From Theobroma cacao (taxonomy: Eukaryota; Streptophyta; Magnoliopsida; Malvales; Malvaceae): a stretch of 64,000 bases of DNA. The stretch covers positions 32,510,024 through 32,574,023 of the forward strand of contig NC_030854.1 in the NCBI RefSeq assembly GCF_000208745.1, given 5' to 3'. Shown here piece after piece: positions 53,627-64,000 of this stretch. Below the pieces are notes generated by a model, which was given only the letters and a program-made list of their open reading frames with translations, had not been told where the DNA came from and made no database searches. Position 1 is the first letter of the stretch. The number at the start of each line of letters is the position of its first letter. A program made the position numbers and the translations under genes.

Positions 53627-56600
53627 GATTTTAATATCTAAAATTTTATTACATTAAAACCATAAAATTTCATTAAATACATTAAAATTAAATTTTTTTC
53701 TTAAATTTCATAAAAATAAAAAAGGTACATATATTTTGAGATGGAAAAATAGTTTTATTAAAAAATGTTTAACATGGTGATTGGAAATTATAGCTGAATC
53801 CTTTGATTAATTAGAAGAATATTGTTAAAAAGTGACACTAATTAAATCATTGTTTAAATAAATTAGAAAATGACGCATTCATCCCTGTGGATGGAAGGAA
53901 AAAAAAATATATTTGTGTTAAAAATAAAAAAAATAAACATAAAATATTCATTAAGTACTCAATTATATATAAAACTAAATAAAAGAGACCAAGTAGAGGA
54001 TAAATAGTGCAAGTAGAATTGTACTATAAGATAAATAGTATGCGCTGCCTTTAAATTGTCTAAAGTCTAAACACAAAGATTATGGCTTCCAACGTTTCCA
54101 TTCACTTGCAGCAGTTGTCCAACAAGATTGCCGTTCCAGCCAACGAAAATGGAGTTTCCGATCAGCCAACGATAATGGAGGTTCAGGAAGCTGACCCTTC
54201 AGAGAAAAAGCCACCACAATCAGATAATAAAAGACCTAGGATTGTTATAAAGATTCGAATCGAGAATAGTAATAAGGCTACAGATGATCCTGCTACTAAC
54301 TCCCATGCAAATGCAACGACGAATCATGGCCCAGACAAAGGAAGTGATCAACCCTCCTCGGCTTCCAAAGCATCTTCTTCTTTGAATGTGTTGATGATCG
54401 AAAGTAAACCGACTCAGACAATGACTACCGATCAGCCTGAGAATCTTGTTAGAGATCATTCGAGGAAAGTAGTCAGAGCTCCTGCAAAGAAGAAGGAAAG
54501 GAAGCCACCTTTCTCTGTTACGCTGTCCAGAAAAGAGATTGAAGAGGACCTTTTTGGTATCTCAAACATGAGAAACAAGAAGCTGATGAGAAACCCTAAG
54601 AAAAGATCCAGGGATGTTCAGCGACAACTTGATCGTTTGTTTCCAGGTTTGATGTAAGGTTGCAATATCCAGGGTTCCTGATAGCCATAGCCAATATGTA
54701 AACAGAAAGTATTTTAGAGGGATTTAATTTCCATGTTTATAGCATGTAAATTTTTTTAAAGTATCTTGTACGTGAGTTATTTGATTATTGTTATTTTTTA
54801 TTTAATTTTGAAAGGAGATTTGAATTCATATTTTTTAAATAAAAGATTATTTATTAATTAATGAGCCAAATACTTCAATATTCTTTAATTATGATTGGCC
54901 TTTTTTTATTGTTTTTGAGTTTTTTTGTTGCTTTTGTTAATTTTTGGATTTTCTTTTTAATATTAATTAATTGTTATTAACACTCCCCACTAACAACTTA
55001 TTATTTTTTTTGTTTTGAGGGAANTTTGGTTTTTTTAGTTTTTTTTTTTTATTTTTTAAAATTATAATTATTAATTTTTTAAATTACCTTCACTTAAATA
55101 ATTTTTTTTGTTCAAATCAAATTTAAATTAATTATATTACTATTTAAATAATCACACCCCTAATTAATCTCAATTACTCTCATCTTTGATTTACGCATCC
55201 TTAACTCTTCATAACTTTCTGTTGATTGTTGATTCTTTGTTGCTTTCTCCTATATTCCTAAAACCTAAACTTCAATAATATTTCTTGCCCATAGCTTGGA
55301 ATTGGAGTTAAATTCTTATCCTAACATACTTTTTTTTGGTATGTTCTTTCTTTCATTGTTCAAATAATTTTTTTTATTTTAAAAATTCTGCTTAATATAA
55401 ACTTTTTTTTTTCAAATTTATTTGTCTAAATACTTGTTGCCTATCTATTTTAGTTGAGAGGTACAACGTTTTAGTTGGTTTAAAAAATTGATTGAATAAA
55501 AGGGAAATGAAGAAGATTATCGTGAATCTTTAAATAAAGAAAATTAGCGTAAATTATCATGAGCAAATTTAGATGCTAGGTCTGTACCAATTTCAAGATT
55601 TGGTACAAGTGTAGGTCTCATAGATCTCAATTCACTCTATTGTTAAAAGTTAGTAGCAAACTCATCTCCTAATGATCAATTATGAATGTCTAGTTGTTTT
55701 AAATATGAGTTTAATCATAAAGATGTTTGGTGGTAAAACTAATGATTGCGTTTGTGACTAAATATGGATTCAATGAATCTGCTATTAAGCTTGATATTTC
55801 TTTCTCTGTTTTGGAATCGTTTAACCAATCAAATGGGTTTATTTATTGTTGAATCAAATGGGTTTATTTATTGTTGAATGCGTAGTTTTGGTATGAGTAA
55901 AAGAGATTTGCACTTGTAAATAGTTTTAGTTAAAATATGTGAATAAAGATTGTTAAATGATAAATAAGTATACTATTTGTATTTTTTTAAAGTTGTTTTT
56001 ATGAATTTGCTATACAAATTTGCTTCAGCATATGCACTTATGAGCTTCTTATAGAGGAATACTTTGCGATCATAATAAAATATTGCAAAGATTTCAATAC
56101 ATAAGTTAAAATACAAATAATTAATATTGTGGAATGTGAATAGACAAACATTAATATATTTAATTAAAGTTTAACTTTAATAAAATAAGTTATTTAAGTG
56201 ATTGCATTTTAGTAAATTACAATGTTAAGTTGTTAGTGGCGACTGTGAATAGACAATAAAGGGTGCCGATAGCGTCTCCCATTTCTTCTTCATAATTGTC
56301 CAATTTTTTGTATATATAAAATATTTAATTGAGAATATAATATTTTTAATTATTTAAATAAACTATTAAAAATATTTTCTATTAGTTGGATCTTATTATA
56401 AAAAATTCTTTAATAACACTATAAAAATATCATATTATAAAAATATTTTTTATAAAAATATTATAAAAAATAGACAATAAGGACTAAATATGGATACAGT
56501 GAATTTGCTTGATATTTTCTTCTTTGTTTTGGAATTGGTTAACCGATCAAATGAGCTTATTTATTATTGAATGTTTAGTTTTGGCATTAGTAAAGGACAT

Positions 56601-56870
56601 TTTCACTTGTAAATAGTTTTGATTAAAATATGTGTATAAAGATCGTCAAATGATAAATAAGTATACTATTTGTATTTTTTTTTCTGAAGTTGTATTTACG
56701 AGTTTGCTATACAAATTTGCTTCAGCATATGAGTTTCTTATTATTAAGTTGCAATTATAGTAAAAAATTGTAAAGATTTCAAATACAAATAATTAATATT
56801 GTGGAATCTGAATAGATAAATATTAATATAATTAATTAAAGTTAAACTTTAATAAAAAGAAAATAACAAA
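53627..56870. repeat. Tandem unit B (about 3.2 kb) with DUF1639 copy B
   Basis: Second copy of the tandem unit. Its spacer also carries two sub-repeats (shared word ACTAAATATGGAT at 55757 and 56483), the second cut short at about 56850. It contains one N (near 55024). Many small indels separate it from unit A, so the duplication is not very recent. Confidence 0.75.
54082..54657 (+). CDS. DUF1639 family protein, copy B, 191 aa
   Basis: A single-exon frame from ATG 54082 to TAA. The N-terminal 120 residues are polar, rich in Ser, Asn, Thr and Lys, and look disordered. The C-terminal 60 residues carry the plant DUF1639 signature: a Lys/Arg-rich patch, KPPFSVTLSRKEIEEDLFGI, then RNPKKRSRDVQRQLDRLFPG ending in LM. 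The basic runs could be nuclear localisation signals (inference). DUF1639 has no established biochemical function that I know. This is one of three paralogues; the 3' flank has lost about 20 bp kept in copies A and C. Confidence 0.85.
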   Translation: MASNVSIHLQQLSNKIAVPANENGVSDQPTIMEVQEADPSEKKPPQSDNKRPRIVIKIRIENSNKATDDPATNSHANATTNHGPDKGSDQPSSASKASSSLNVLMIESKPTQTMTTDQPENLVRDHSRKVVRAPAKKKERKPPFSVTLSRKEIEEDLFGISNMRNKKLMRNPKKRSRDVQRQLDRLFPGLM

Positions 56871-57030
56871 AGCAATACAAATATGAAATATATATGAAAG
56901 AAAAAAATATAAATATGAATATATAAATCTTAAAATTTTATATTGGCTCATAAATAAAGGTTATGCACATGACCTTTTAGTTTCAGTATTGGTTTTTGAA
57001 AAGAGCTGAATGTCCTGTTTAACGTCTTAA
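54658..57030. other. AT-rich spacer of unit B and flank of tRNA-Gly
   Basis: No gene is supported. The sequence is the degenerate 3' spacer of the tandem unit (see units A and B), followed by about 160 bp of unique DNA before the tRNA gene. Confidence 0.55.
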
Positions 57031-57102
57031 GCGTTTGTAGTCCAACGGTTAGGATAATTGCCTTCCAAGCAATAGACCCGGGTTCGACTCCCGGCAAACG
57101 CA
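57031..57102 (+). tRNA. tRNA-Gly(TCC)
   Basis: A 72-nt cloverleaf: acceptor stem GCGTTTG pairs with CAAACGC, discriminator A. The D-arm GTCCAACGGTTAGGAT gives the A box. The anticodon stem ATTGC/GCAAT encloses loop CTTCCAA with anticodon TCC. The T-arm CCGGGTTCGACTCCCGG holds the B box. The CCA end is not encoded, and T-rich DNA (TTCTTCTTGTATTTT) that could stop Pol III follows, as expected of a nuclear tRNA gene. No intron. Confidence 0.97.
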
Positions 57103-57142
57103 TTCTTCTTGTATTTTATACTTTTCTGTTCCTCTGAAAGGT

Positions 57143-57240
57143 TTTGTAGTTGGGATTCATTCTCTTTCAGATGCTTCTGAAGATACCCTTTAGGTTTGTA
57201 GTTGGGATTCATTCTCTTTCACGTACTTCTGAAGATACCC
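57143..57240. repeat. 46-bp direct repeat, period 52 bp
   Basis: Copies at 57143-57188 and 57195-57240 differ at about three positions, clustered in the CAGATGC/CACGTAC segment. They lie between the tRNA gene and the stop codon of the UPF0114 gene. Confidence 0.9.
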
Positions 57241-57316
57241 GTTTTCGTTACATTGAATTTCTGCTCAATGTATTAGTATTAATGTTTACATTATATGAGC
57301 TCTGAATCTGGCATCT

Positions 57317-60300
57317 CTATTCTGGCTTGTGAAGATAATGAAGGATGTACAAAGAAGCAGATGACAGTAAAATACATACAGAATAACTAAGTAGATCCAT
57401 ACCAGTAGCTATTGTCACCATTTGGCATCTTTCAAACATCTTCACTAAAAGAATCATGACAATAACATATCCCACTTTAGTCTTTAGTTCATCCAATGAA
57501 CTTATTTTCATCCATTTTGGCCTCTCCTGCAAACAAAACACATTCATTTAATTAGTTTTGCACTTGAGAAGTAGACTATAGGAATTAAGAACCAACAGGA
57601 TAACAAAGGAGAAATGAATGGGAAGTGCAAAAAATTTTATAAGAATTCTTTTGGAGTTTTTCATTGAACAAAACATGTCCTCCAGAATGAGATAAGAATG
57701 ATTGAAACTGGAATTTTGGGATGGATATGGTCGTGCAAGAAACTGTAAAGCGTGAAATGAAGTTATTTGTGTGATGAGAAGGTGAAGTTACATTACTAGA
57801 GCACAGTTAGCTGACTTTAATGAGGCAGTATACTGATTGGGGTTTCCTTAATATTGAAGGCTGTTACCTCCAAAGCAAACATTCCAAACAAGGATGAGTC
57901 TTTGACGGCACGATCAACATCAGCAGGCACATTTGGGTTCACCTTACTGATGAATAATCCATATGTAATGAGCCCTCCCCGGTCGCTACCAGCGTTGGAG
58001 ACCTCCTGGAGATCCCGTCAAGTTCTGAACAAGCCTTCATGAAATTTTTCGATATCTCTTTATACACATTTACTAAACAGTATTAATACTCAAAACATAT
58101 ATATTTATTCAATGAATTTAACAATAAGCATAGTAATTCGATTTGGATCTTTAAATCATAAAATCATGATTAAATACATCGAGTATAATATCCCAAAATT
58201 TTCATTTATATCAAAACTAAAATCTATTTACATAGTGATGCCAAATTGCTAAAACTCGACCTCTAACAGCGGAGCGACTCGGAACGGAAGGCTAAGATAT
58301 GCCTTTATCTATTTGCGATGGATCGTACGCACTGAGAATTACACGCTAGATCGATCCCTGTCTTTAAAAAGAGAAATAAGAGGGGTGTGAGTCTCACAGA
58401 CTCAATGATCATTGGCTCGGTGAGTAGGGCGTAGATGAGAAACAAGCATCATGTAGATAAATTTAAATGTTAAAATGCAAGAGTATATAAACAGCTTAAA
58501 ACATAAAACGGTGATTTGTGCCTTACATAAAAGAAAAATATCAAGAATGCTCTTTAAGATAGTTATCTCAAACCAAAGATACATATATAAATACATATCA
58601 AATCCGGTGTGCATAAAAATTCCACGTATGAATCATTTAAAATAATTTATTCAAATCAAAACATTTCGAGCATCGTATTCAAAATTGATGTACGTGGAAG
58701 ATTTGTATGATCAGATCATTTAAAGATTTTTCTCAAACCAAATCCATAAGATCAGGCAAGCTCTTGTAAAATCAAACATTTGAAAACTTATCATTAAATC
58801 CGCAATCACCTCGAGCGTGAGGCATTAAAATCACATCATTGTGTAAACAGGGGAGCTATTGAAAATCTGATAATTTTCACCATGCGTAAAAACATGAGTT
58901 AAAAACCCAAAGAAATTTTAGTCTCGAGTAGGAGATCAAATAAAATCGTGGTCCGGCTACCACGTAATAACATCCGGGAGTAGTGCTTCCACTGGATTCC
59001 CACATTCCATGACGATCTCAACGATGTTGGTTGACATTGGAGAAAATAAGCGGTCGCAACCGCGTACATCATGTGTGGCCTAGCCACGTACATATCACAA
59101 ACCATGGCCCAGCCATGTCTAACAGCCTATCGACAATCCGAAAGTTCTCTAACTAGAGCTCACTGATGCACAAGGGTCACACTTAACCAATGTGACATCC
59201 GGCCTACTCTTGATGCTCTCGGTTTGTCAAAAACGTTTTAGAAATTACATTACATCCTTGGAAATTAGTGTCAAATTTATTTCCAAAGCATCCAACATTG
59301 GGTATTATAAAATCTATCGTTTTCTCAAAATAAAATTTACGCATGAATTTCAAAACAATAATTTGCATGGTGAATAAGTAATATAATTATGAATGCACAC
59401 TACACAAATATAAGGCACAGATTTTGATGCAAAATAGTGTGAAAGGCTTGTTTCTTGATTTTTAAAACATTATACGTATATAATTTTGTCTATATATATA
59501 TCCAAAATAATTTCTAAAAATAACTTGCATCCACAATCTCCTAAAATTTTTAACAGCTTATGCTATCCACCATTTTGCGTTTAAAGTAAAATATACGTAC
59601 ATATATACAAATATGAAAGTTTTCAAATCGACACCCCATACTCACCTCACAATAGTGGGATTACTACGTCGCTATTTCTACTTGCCGATTACACGTTACT
59701 TCTTCCGACACGCCACTATAGTGCACTATCTTTACTTTAACACTTTCTAGCAACAATCCAACTCAATATACTTAGTGCATCAATTCCACTTCTCTTTCTC
59801 ATTCTATCATAAATCCACATTCAACTAACTCACATCTTAATACATTTTTATTAAAATTAATTATATCCTTTGCTCACGTAATTCTCTAGATTATAAATAC
59901 TGACAACTTATTTATGATATTAAGTATCTATTTCAACCTTTCTAAGTAATTTAAATTTACTTCATATCACTAAATAACCAAAGTTTAGTTAAATAAAATA
60001 GGCTAACCCCCAAACAGTCCAATTTCATAACAAATCCATTGAGAAGAGCAAAGAAATTTTGTCAGATTGGGCTAGGTTGGCTCAAGTCTCCAGCAGACCC
60101 ACGGTTTCCTTTGGGAATATACTGTTCGGAGCCTTGTATGGCAACTTCCCAACACCAATGGACAGCACCAGTTGATGTGATGAAGGGAAGCCTTTAATGG
60201 ATCAAAACGACGTCATTTCACTACTCAATTTTCTTTCTTTCCTCTCCTCTCTTGTTACCTGATCAGCAGCTCCTAACCTTCACTACTGGTGGCTTGCAAG

Positions 60301-61925
60301 TTCTCCATCAATAACNCTCTCTCTTCTACTCGTTTTTCTCTTCCTTTCTTCTCCCTCCTTTCATGCACCAATCGGCTGCACTTTCTTTCTCTCTTTCTCT
60401 CACCGCCGGTAGCTCTCAACCTTCACTATTGGCGGCTTGAAGCCTCCTCTCCACTTCCACCGTTGGTCAACCCTAGATCAGTCTAAAGAACTCAAATTTT
60501 CTCTCTTTTTATTCAGCCATTTTGTTACCAAAAACCAAGCTTTATCTCGCTTTTTTCGTCAACCACCACAACCCAACTCTTTCTCTTTTTCTTACCAACC
60601 ACCACAACCCCAGCTTTCTCTCTTTTCCTTTCTTTCTTGCCTTCCTATTTTTTTCGCAACCGGTAGCACCAGCCCCTTTTCTCTTTTGTTTCTTCCCTCA
60701 GCTGGCCTCTCCATCTTTCTTTTAAAGTGTCGTTCCATCACAAGAAGAAAAGAGATAAAATTTAAAATATTATTTAATATGTCTTGATGTAAATAATTAT
60801 CACCACACGTACTTGATTTGTGTTGTCCATTTCCTTTTTACCTTCTTTCTTCGTCAATTTCTTTCCTTTTTCTCCTCAGGTTTCCAACTCTTCAAGACTT
60901 CTCTCTCCTTTTTCTTCTTCAAATGACCAGTCCTTGGCTCTTACTAAAGCCTATTTCCCATGGTTCTTTTACTTTTTTAATTTTTTTATTGCATTATCCC
61001 TCATGTAACCTGCTCACATCTCATGTACTTTTTTTTATTCCTTTCTCTTTCTTTCAAGTTAACTTTCCTCATTTATTTATGACCAAAGATGCGGTTTCTA
61101 TTACATGAAGACAGGAAAAATATCACTTGGATGTCTCTTGATGTTGGGGGGCCAACATGACAATTTTGACACTTGCTAATCTTTTTTTCTATGCCTTTCT
61201 TTCTTGGCCGGACCCCACATTCAAAACAATCCTTAACATGACTTTTATTTCTCCATTTATTACACATAGGCAGTTGATCAAGTCAGCCCTTTTTTTTAAT
61301 TTCTTTATTCTTTATATTATTTTTATTTTATAATTTATTTATTCATTTATTGTCCCATCAAAACCACATGTACATCTCATATTACTCATAACCTAACCTT
61401 CATTGATTAGGGAATTCTCCTTTTTAACTTCAAATATCAAAATTACAAATGAATCTTCAAACTTTTACTTATTTACCATGTGACTCCTTCAACTTCCATC
61501 ATTTACATGTGTAAAATCAAAATATCGAAGTTGCACTTCAACGCGATATCATCATAATATTTAAATATTTACTTACTCGAGTTAACTCGATTTAATAAAA
61601 ACTCACAAGTCTCACTTACGTCATTTATCTCCAAAATTCATTCATACTTCTTCTCTTCTACTTAAATTGACCATATACTCATTTTTCATGACTAATTTTT
61701 GTAATTAATAAAATATTAATATTTTAATATTATTTTATTCATAAAATAGTATTTTATTTCAAAATGTTTCTTTCACTTGTTGTCGCTCTTTGACACTTAG
61801 ATTTACGTCAACTGCCCCTTCGTCTTATTGATACAGTTATATTGACTACTATGCGGGATTGTGGAGTGTTACACCATACAAGCCTATACCAAATATTAAC
61901 ATGACTGTCCCAGCAAGATAAACAT
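57317..61925 (-). pseudogene. UPF0114 family membrane protein gene, exon split by an LTR and 5' end missing
   Basis: Two 3' exons can be reconstructed. The penultimate exon is in two pieces (61925-61874 and 57963-57868) around the 3.9-kb insertion; the last exon is 57526-57317 (TAG). It encodes DVYLAGTVMLIFGIGLYG, then the LFIS and SSLFGMFAL segments, ERPKWMKISSLDELKTKVGY, a hydrophobic helix and the LHKPE end. These match plant UPF0114 (YqhA-like) proteins, predicted plastid or membrane proteins of unknown role. Removing the insertion and one target copy gives a 143-nt exon with no stop, phases agreeing on both sides. The 5' exons were not found in 61926-62584, beyond which an SMC5-derived fragment begins. 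The gene therefore looks doubly damaged: truncated by rearrangement and interrupted by the element. A spliced-out insertion is conceivable but unlikely. Confidence 0.82.
57964..61873. mobile_element. Solo LTR (about 3.9 kb) inserted in a UPF0114 coding exon
   Basis: The segment begins TGTAATGAGCCCTCCCCGG and ends GGAGTGTTACA, giving the TG...CA ends and short TGTAA/TTACA inverted termini of LTRs. It is flanked by perfect 5-bp target duplications CCATA (57959-57963 and 61874-61878). The start is not repeated elsewhere inside, and I see no gag-pol frame, so one long LTR left by recombination fits best. The interior is AT-rich with a CT-rich stretch (about 60220-61100) and one N (near 60316). 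Frames of 60-116 codons in the CT-rich part are low complexity. Whether a full-length relative with LTRs of this size exists was not checked. Confidence 0.8.
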
Positions 61926-62584
61926 CTGCAAGACTATACATTACAATATCAGTTCCTTTGGCACTGGGAAGCTTATGAAATGAATTAAGTAGCCAAAAAT
62001 GTGGAAAAATGACTTGATGCAAACTAAGTTCATGCTAGAGAAAAAATGAAAAATTGCAGGATGCTGCAAGTCAGCACATTAATCATCACTGCTTTCACAA
62101 ATGTAAGAACTTGCCAATTGCTCACTCTAAGATGATTCCTAATATAATGACATAGGTTTAAAGTTTTCTATAAATAAACTGAATGGTGGATTGGTTTTGA
62201 ACCTGCAGTCCACTATACAACAGAAACAATATTGATCAGGATTACTATCTGTCTATATCAAATTTCTTTTTCTTTTCCCAATTGTTATTTCCCTTACCAT
62301 TTTCATATCTATCATCTTAAACATCAGCTTCCAAGTCCATAAAACTATAAGCTAAAATGGAGGTTCTAGGAATCGAGAAAGAAGTATCAGAGAAAGAGAA
62401 TGCAACGAGGAATTCAAAATCGAAGCATTCTGATAGATGGCAAGGGAAGGCCAGGATGAGAGAGTGGTAATTAATGTCTGATATCATTAATGAAAGAGCT
62501 TATAACTAGGTCTAGGATAGAAACTGTTGAAGAATATTGCCATTCTTTGTTTTCTAATGCCCTTGTCATAGGTTTAACTCTAGT
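61926..62584. other. Remnant upstream of the UPF0114 exon
   Basis: A splice acceptor (TTGCAG) sits just upstream of the UPF0114 exon, so this should be intron. No upstream UPF0114 exon is recognisable before the SMC5-like segment starts at about 62585. Confidence 0.5.
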
Positions 62585-63085
62585 GATAGCACATACAAGA
62601 GAGCTCTGACCGGAACCATTTGGCCCTATGACAAGATTTAATCGTGATCGAAGGTCCTCCAATTATGAAGCCCAATCTCAGTGATATTTCCAGGCAGATT
62701 GTCGTCTTCGCCCCTGAAATAAAAAGGAAAAAACAAAGTCAAAAATCCATTCGGCCTATTACATGATTGCACGAAATGTGATCATGAGGAATGTATAAAT
62801 GTACAAAAATCCCAAGCCCCTTTCTTTCTCGCAATTTCTCTTCCTTTCCAACCCACATTTTCCCAGGAAACAAACGGAGAAAAAACAAAAAGTGATAAAT
62901 CAAAAACGTTTTGTATCTCCTCTCATCCCCAAGAAACCAAAATTCAAAATTCAAGTCCTGATTTTTCTTTTAATTCCGACCCTTTTTTCCCCCACGTTTT
63001 CCACGCGTTTTCTCGGCAACCAATCGTGGCATTGAAAATCACCCAAAAGAAGAGATAAAGAGGGAAAACTTTAAAACGAAAAATA
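62585..63085 (-). pseudogene. Decayed duplicate of SMC5 exon 2 and intron 1
   Basis: 62585-62712 matches most of SMC5 exon 2, and the rest to about 63085 matches intron 1 (about 49472-49840), in the same orientation. An internal deletion of about 20 bp removes the segment around VCKPG and shifts the frame, and the P-loop lysine codon AAG has become CAG (GPNGSGQSS). Exon 1 and the SMC5 promoter are missing; downstream exons are absent too. It cannot encode a working SMC5. Confidence 0.88.
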
Positions 63086-63281
63086 CTAATTTTATTCTGT
63101 GATTTAAAAATCAAAGGATAAACATATAAATTCATTAAGTAATGAATTATATTAAAAACTAAATAAAAAGAGACCAGGGAGAAGAGGAATCCTACTCTTG
63201 GTGTGAGTAGGAGTTTCTAAATGCTCTACCTTTAAATTGGCTTAAGTCTAAAGTAACACAAAGCTTATCTAAACACGGACC

Positions 63282-63839
63282 ATGGCTTCCAACGCTCCAC
63301 TTCGCTTGCCGCAGTGGTCCGATGAGACTGCCGTTCCAGCCAATAACAATGAAGTTTCCGATCAGCTTATCGCCGACGCTGGCCCTTCAGAGAAAAAGCC
63401 ACCGCAATCAGATAAGAAAAGCCCTAAGCTTATTATAAAGATTCGTATCAAGAATAGTAATAAGACAACGGATGATCCTGCTACTAACTCCCATGCAAAT
63501 GCGACGACGAATCATGGCTCGGACAAAGGAAGTGATCAATCCTCCACGGCTTCCAAAGCATCTTCTTTGAATGTGTTGATGATCGAAAGTAAACCGACTC
63601 AGACAATGACGACCAATAATCAGATTCTCGTTAGAGATCAGTTGAGGAAAGTAGTAGGAGCTCCTGCAAGGAAGAAGGAAAAGAAGCCACCTTTCTCCGT
63701 TACGCTGTCCAGAAAAGAGATTGAAGAGGACCTTTTGGGTATCGCAAACTTGAGAAACAAGAAGCTGAAGAGAAACCCTAAGAAAAGATCCAGGGATGTT
63801 CAGCGACAACTTGATCGTTTGTTTCCAGGTTTGATGTAA
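63282..63839 (+). CDS. DUF1639 family protein, copy C, 185 aa
   Basis: An intact single-exon frame from ATG to TAA, paralogous to 54082-54657. The N-terminus differs most (shorter by about four codons after VSDQ). The C-terminal signature is kept: KPPFSVTLSRKEIEEDLLGI and RNPKKRSRDVQRQLDRLFPG ending in LM. The 3' flank has the GGAACTTGTAGTTTTAGTGG stretch shared with copy A but missing in copy B. Only the last 180 bp or so of upstream DNA resembles that of copies A and B, so its promoter is partly different. Function unknown. Confidence 0.85.
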   Translation: MASNAPLRLPQWSDETAVPANNNEVSDQLIADAGPSEKKPPQSDKKSPKLIIKIRIKNSNKTTDDPATNSHANATTNHGSDKGSDQSSTASKASSLNVLMIESKPTQTMTTNNQILVRDQLRKVVGAPARKKEKKPPFSVTLSRKEIEEDLLGIANLRNKKLKRNPKKRSRDVQRQLDRLFPGLM

Positions 63840-64000
63840 GGTTGCAATATCCAGGGTTCGTGATAGCCATGGCCAACATGGAAACAGGAAAGTAAAGGAT
63901 AGGAACTTGTAGTTTTAGTGGGTTTTAATTTCTATGTTTATATTTCCTGTAAATTTTCCTAAAGCGTCAAATCAAACTTGTAGTTGATGGAGAAGTTGGA

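Noticed and set aside
60437..60787. 116-codon frame in the CT-rich part of the solo LTR
   Set aside because: Ser, Pro, Phe and Leu low-complexity product of a pyrimidine-rich stretch; overlapping frames look equally open, so it is not evidence of a gene.
63408..63809. 133-codon frame antisense to DUF1639 copy C
   Set aside because: Shadow of the sense gene; the sense frame carries the conserved family signature.

Overview
This is a stretch of a eudicot plant nuclear genome. It has long AT-rich spacers, GT-AG introns with T-rich tracts, a nuclear tRNA-Gly gene, plant-only gene families (WEB coiled-coil, DUF1639) and transposon remnants. I cannot name the species; two N characters show it is a draft assembly. 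Exon models were built by hand from splice consensus, reading phase and family resemblance. All multi-exon models given as complete close in frame, but none has transcript support.

Layout. 1-434 (+): last exon of an unrecognised gene. 435-9108: AT-rich spacer with microsatellites. 9109-12740 (+): WEB-family coiled-coil protein, 3 exons, 844 aa. 14992-19179 (+): NERD (nuclease-related domain) protein, 7 exons, 321 aa. 20718-22697 (-): cinnamoyl-CoA-reductase-like SDR protein, 5 exons, 302 aa. 22698-27415: spacer holding one unexplained GC-richer open frame. 27416-33349 (-): predicted organellar protein resembling ATP-type PEP carboxykinase but without its P-loop, 11 exons, 441 aa. 34626-49950 (-): SMC5, 30 exons, 1051 aa, with at least one DNA-transposon remnant in its introns.

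The last 14 kb (50-64 kb) is a duplication zone. Upstream of SMC5 lie three copies of a small DUF1639 gene. Copy A is broken by a 26-bp deletion and a nonsense change; copies B and C are intact. Copies A and B sit in a 3.3-kb tandem duplication whose AT-rich spacers hold a second repeat layer of about 0.7 kb. Copy C lies 9 kb further on, next to a decayed copy of SMC5 exon 2, so SMC5 5' DNA and the DUF1639 gene appear to have been copied as a block. Between B and C are a tRNA-Gly(TCC) gene and a UPF0114 membrane-protein gene. One UPF0114 exon is split by a 3.9-kb TG...CA element with a perfect 5-bp target duplication, most simply a solo LTR; taking out the element and one target copy restores an open exon of 143 nt.

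The strongest observations are the exon-splitting solo LTR, the PEPCK-like protein without a P-loop, the SMC5-DUF1639 block duplication, a 70-bp tandem duplication that doubles a 5' splice site, and altered catalytic positions in the NERD and CCR-like proteins. I found no CRISPR array, operon or prokaryotic system, as expected for plant DNA.
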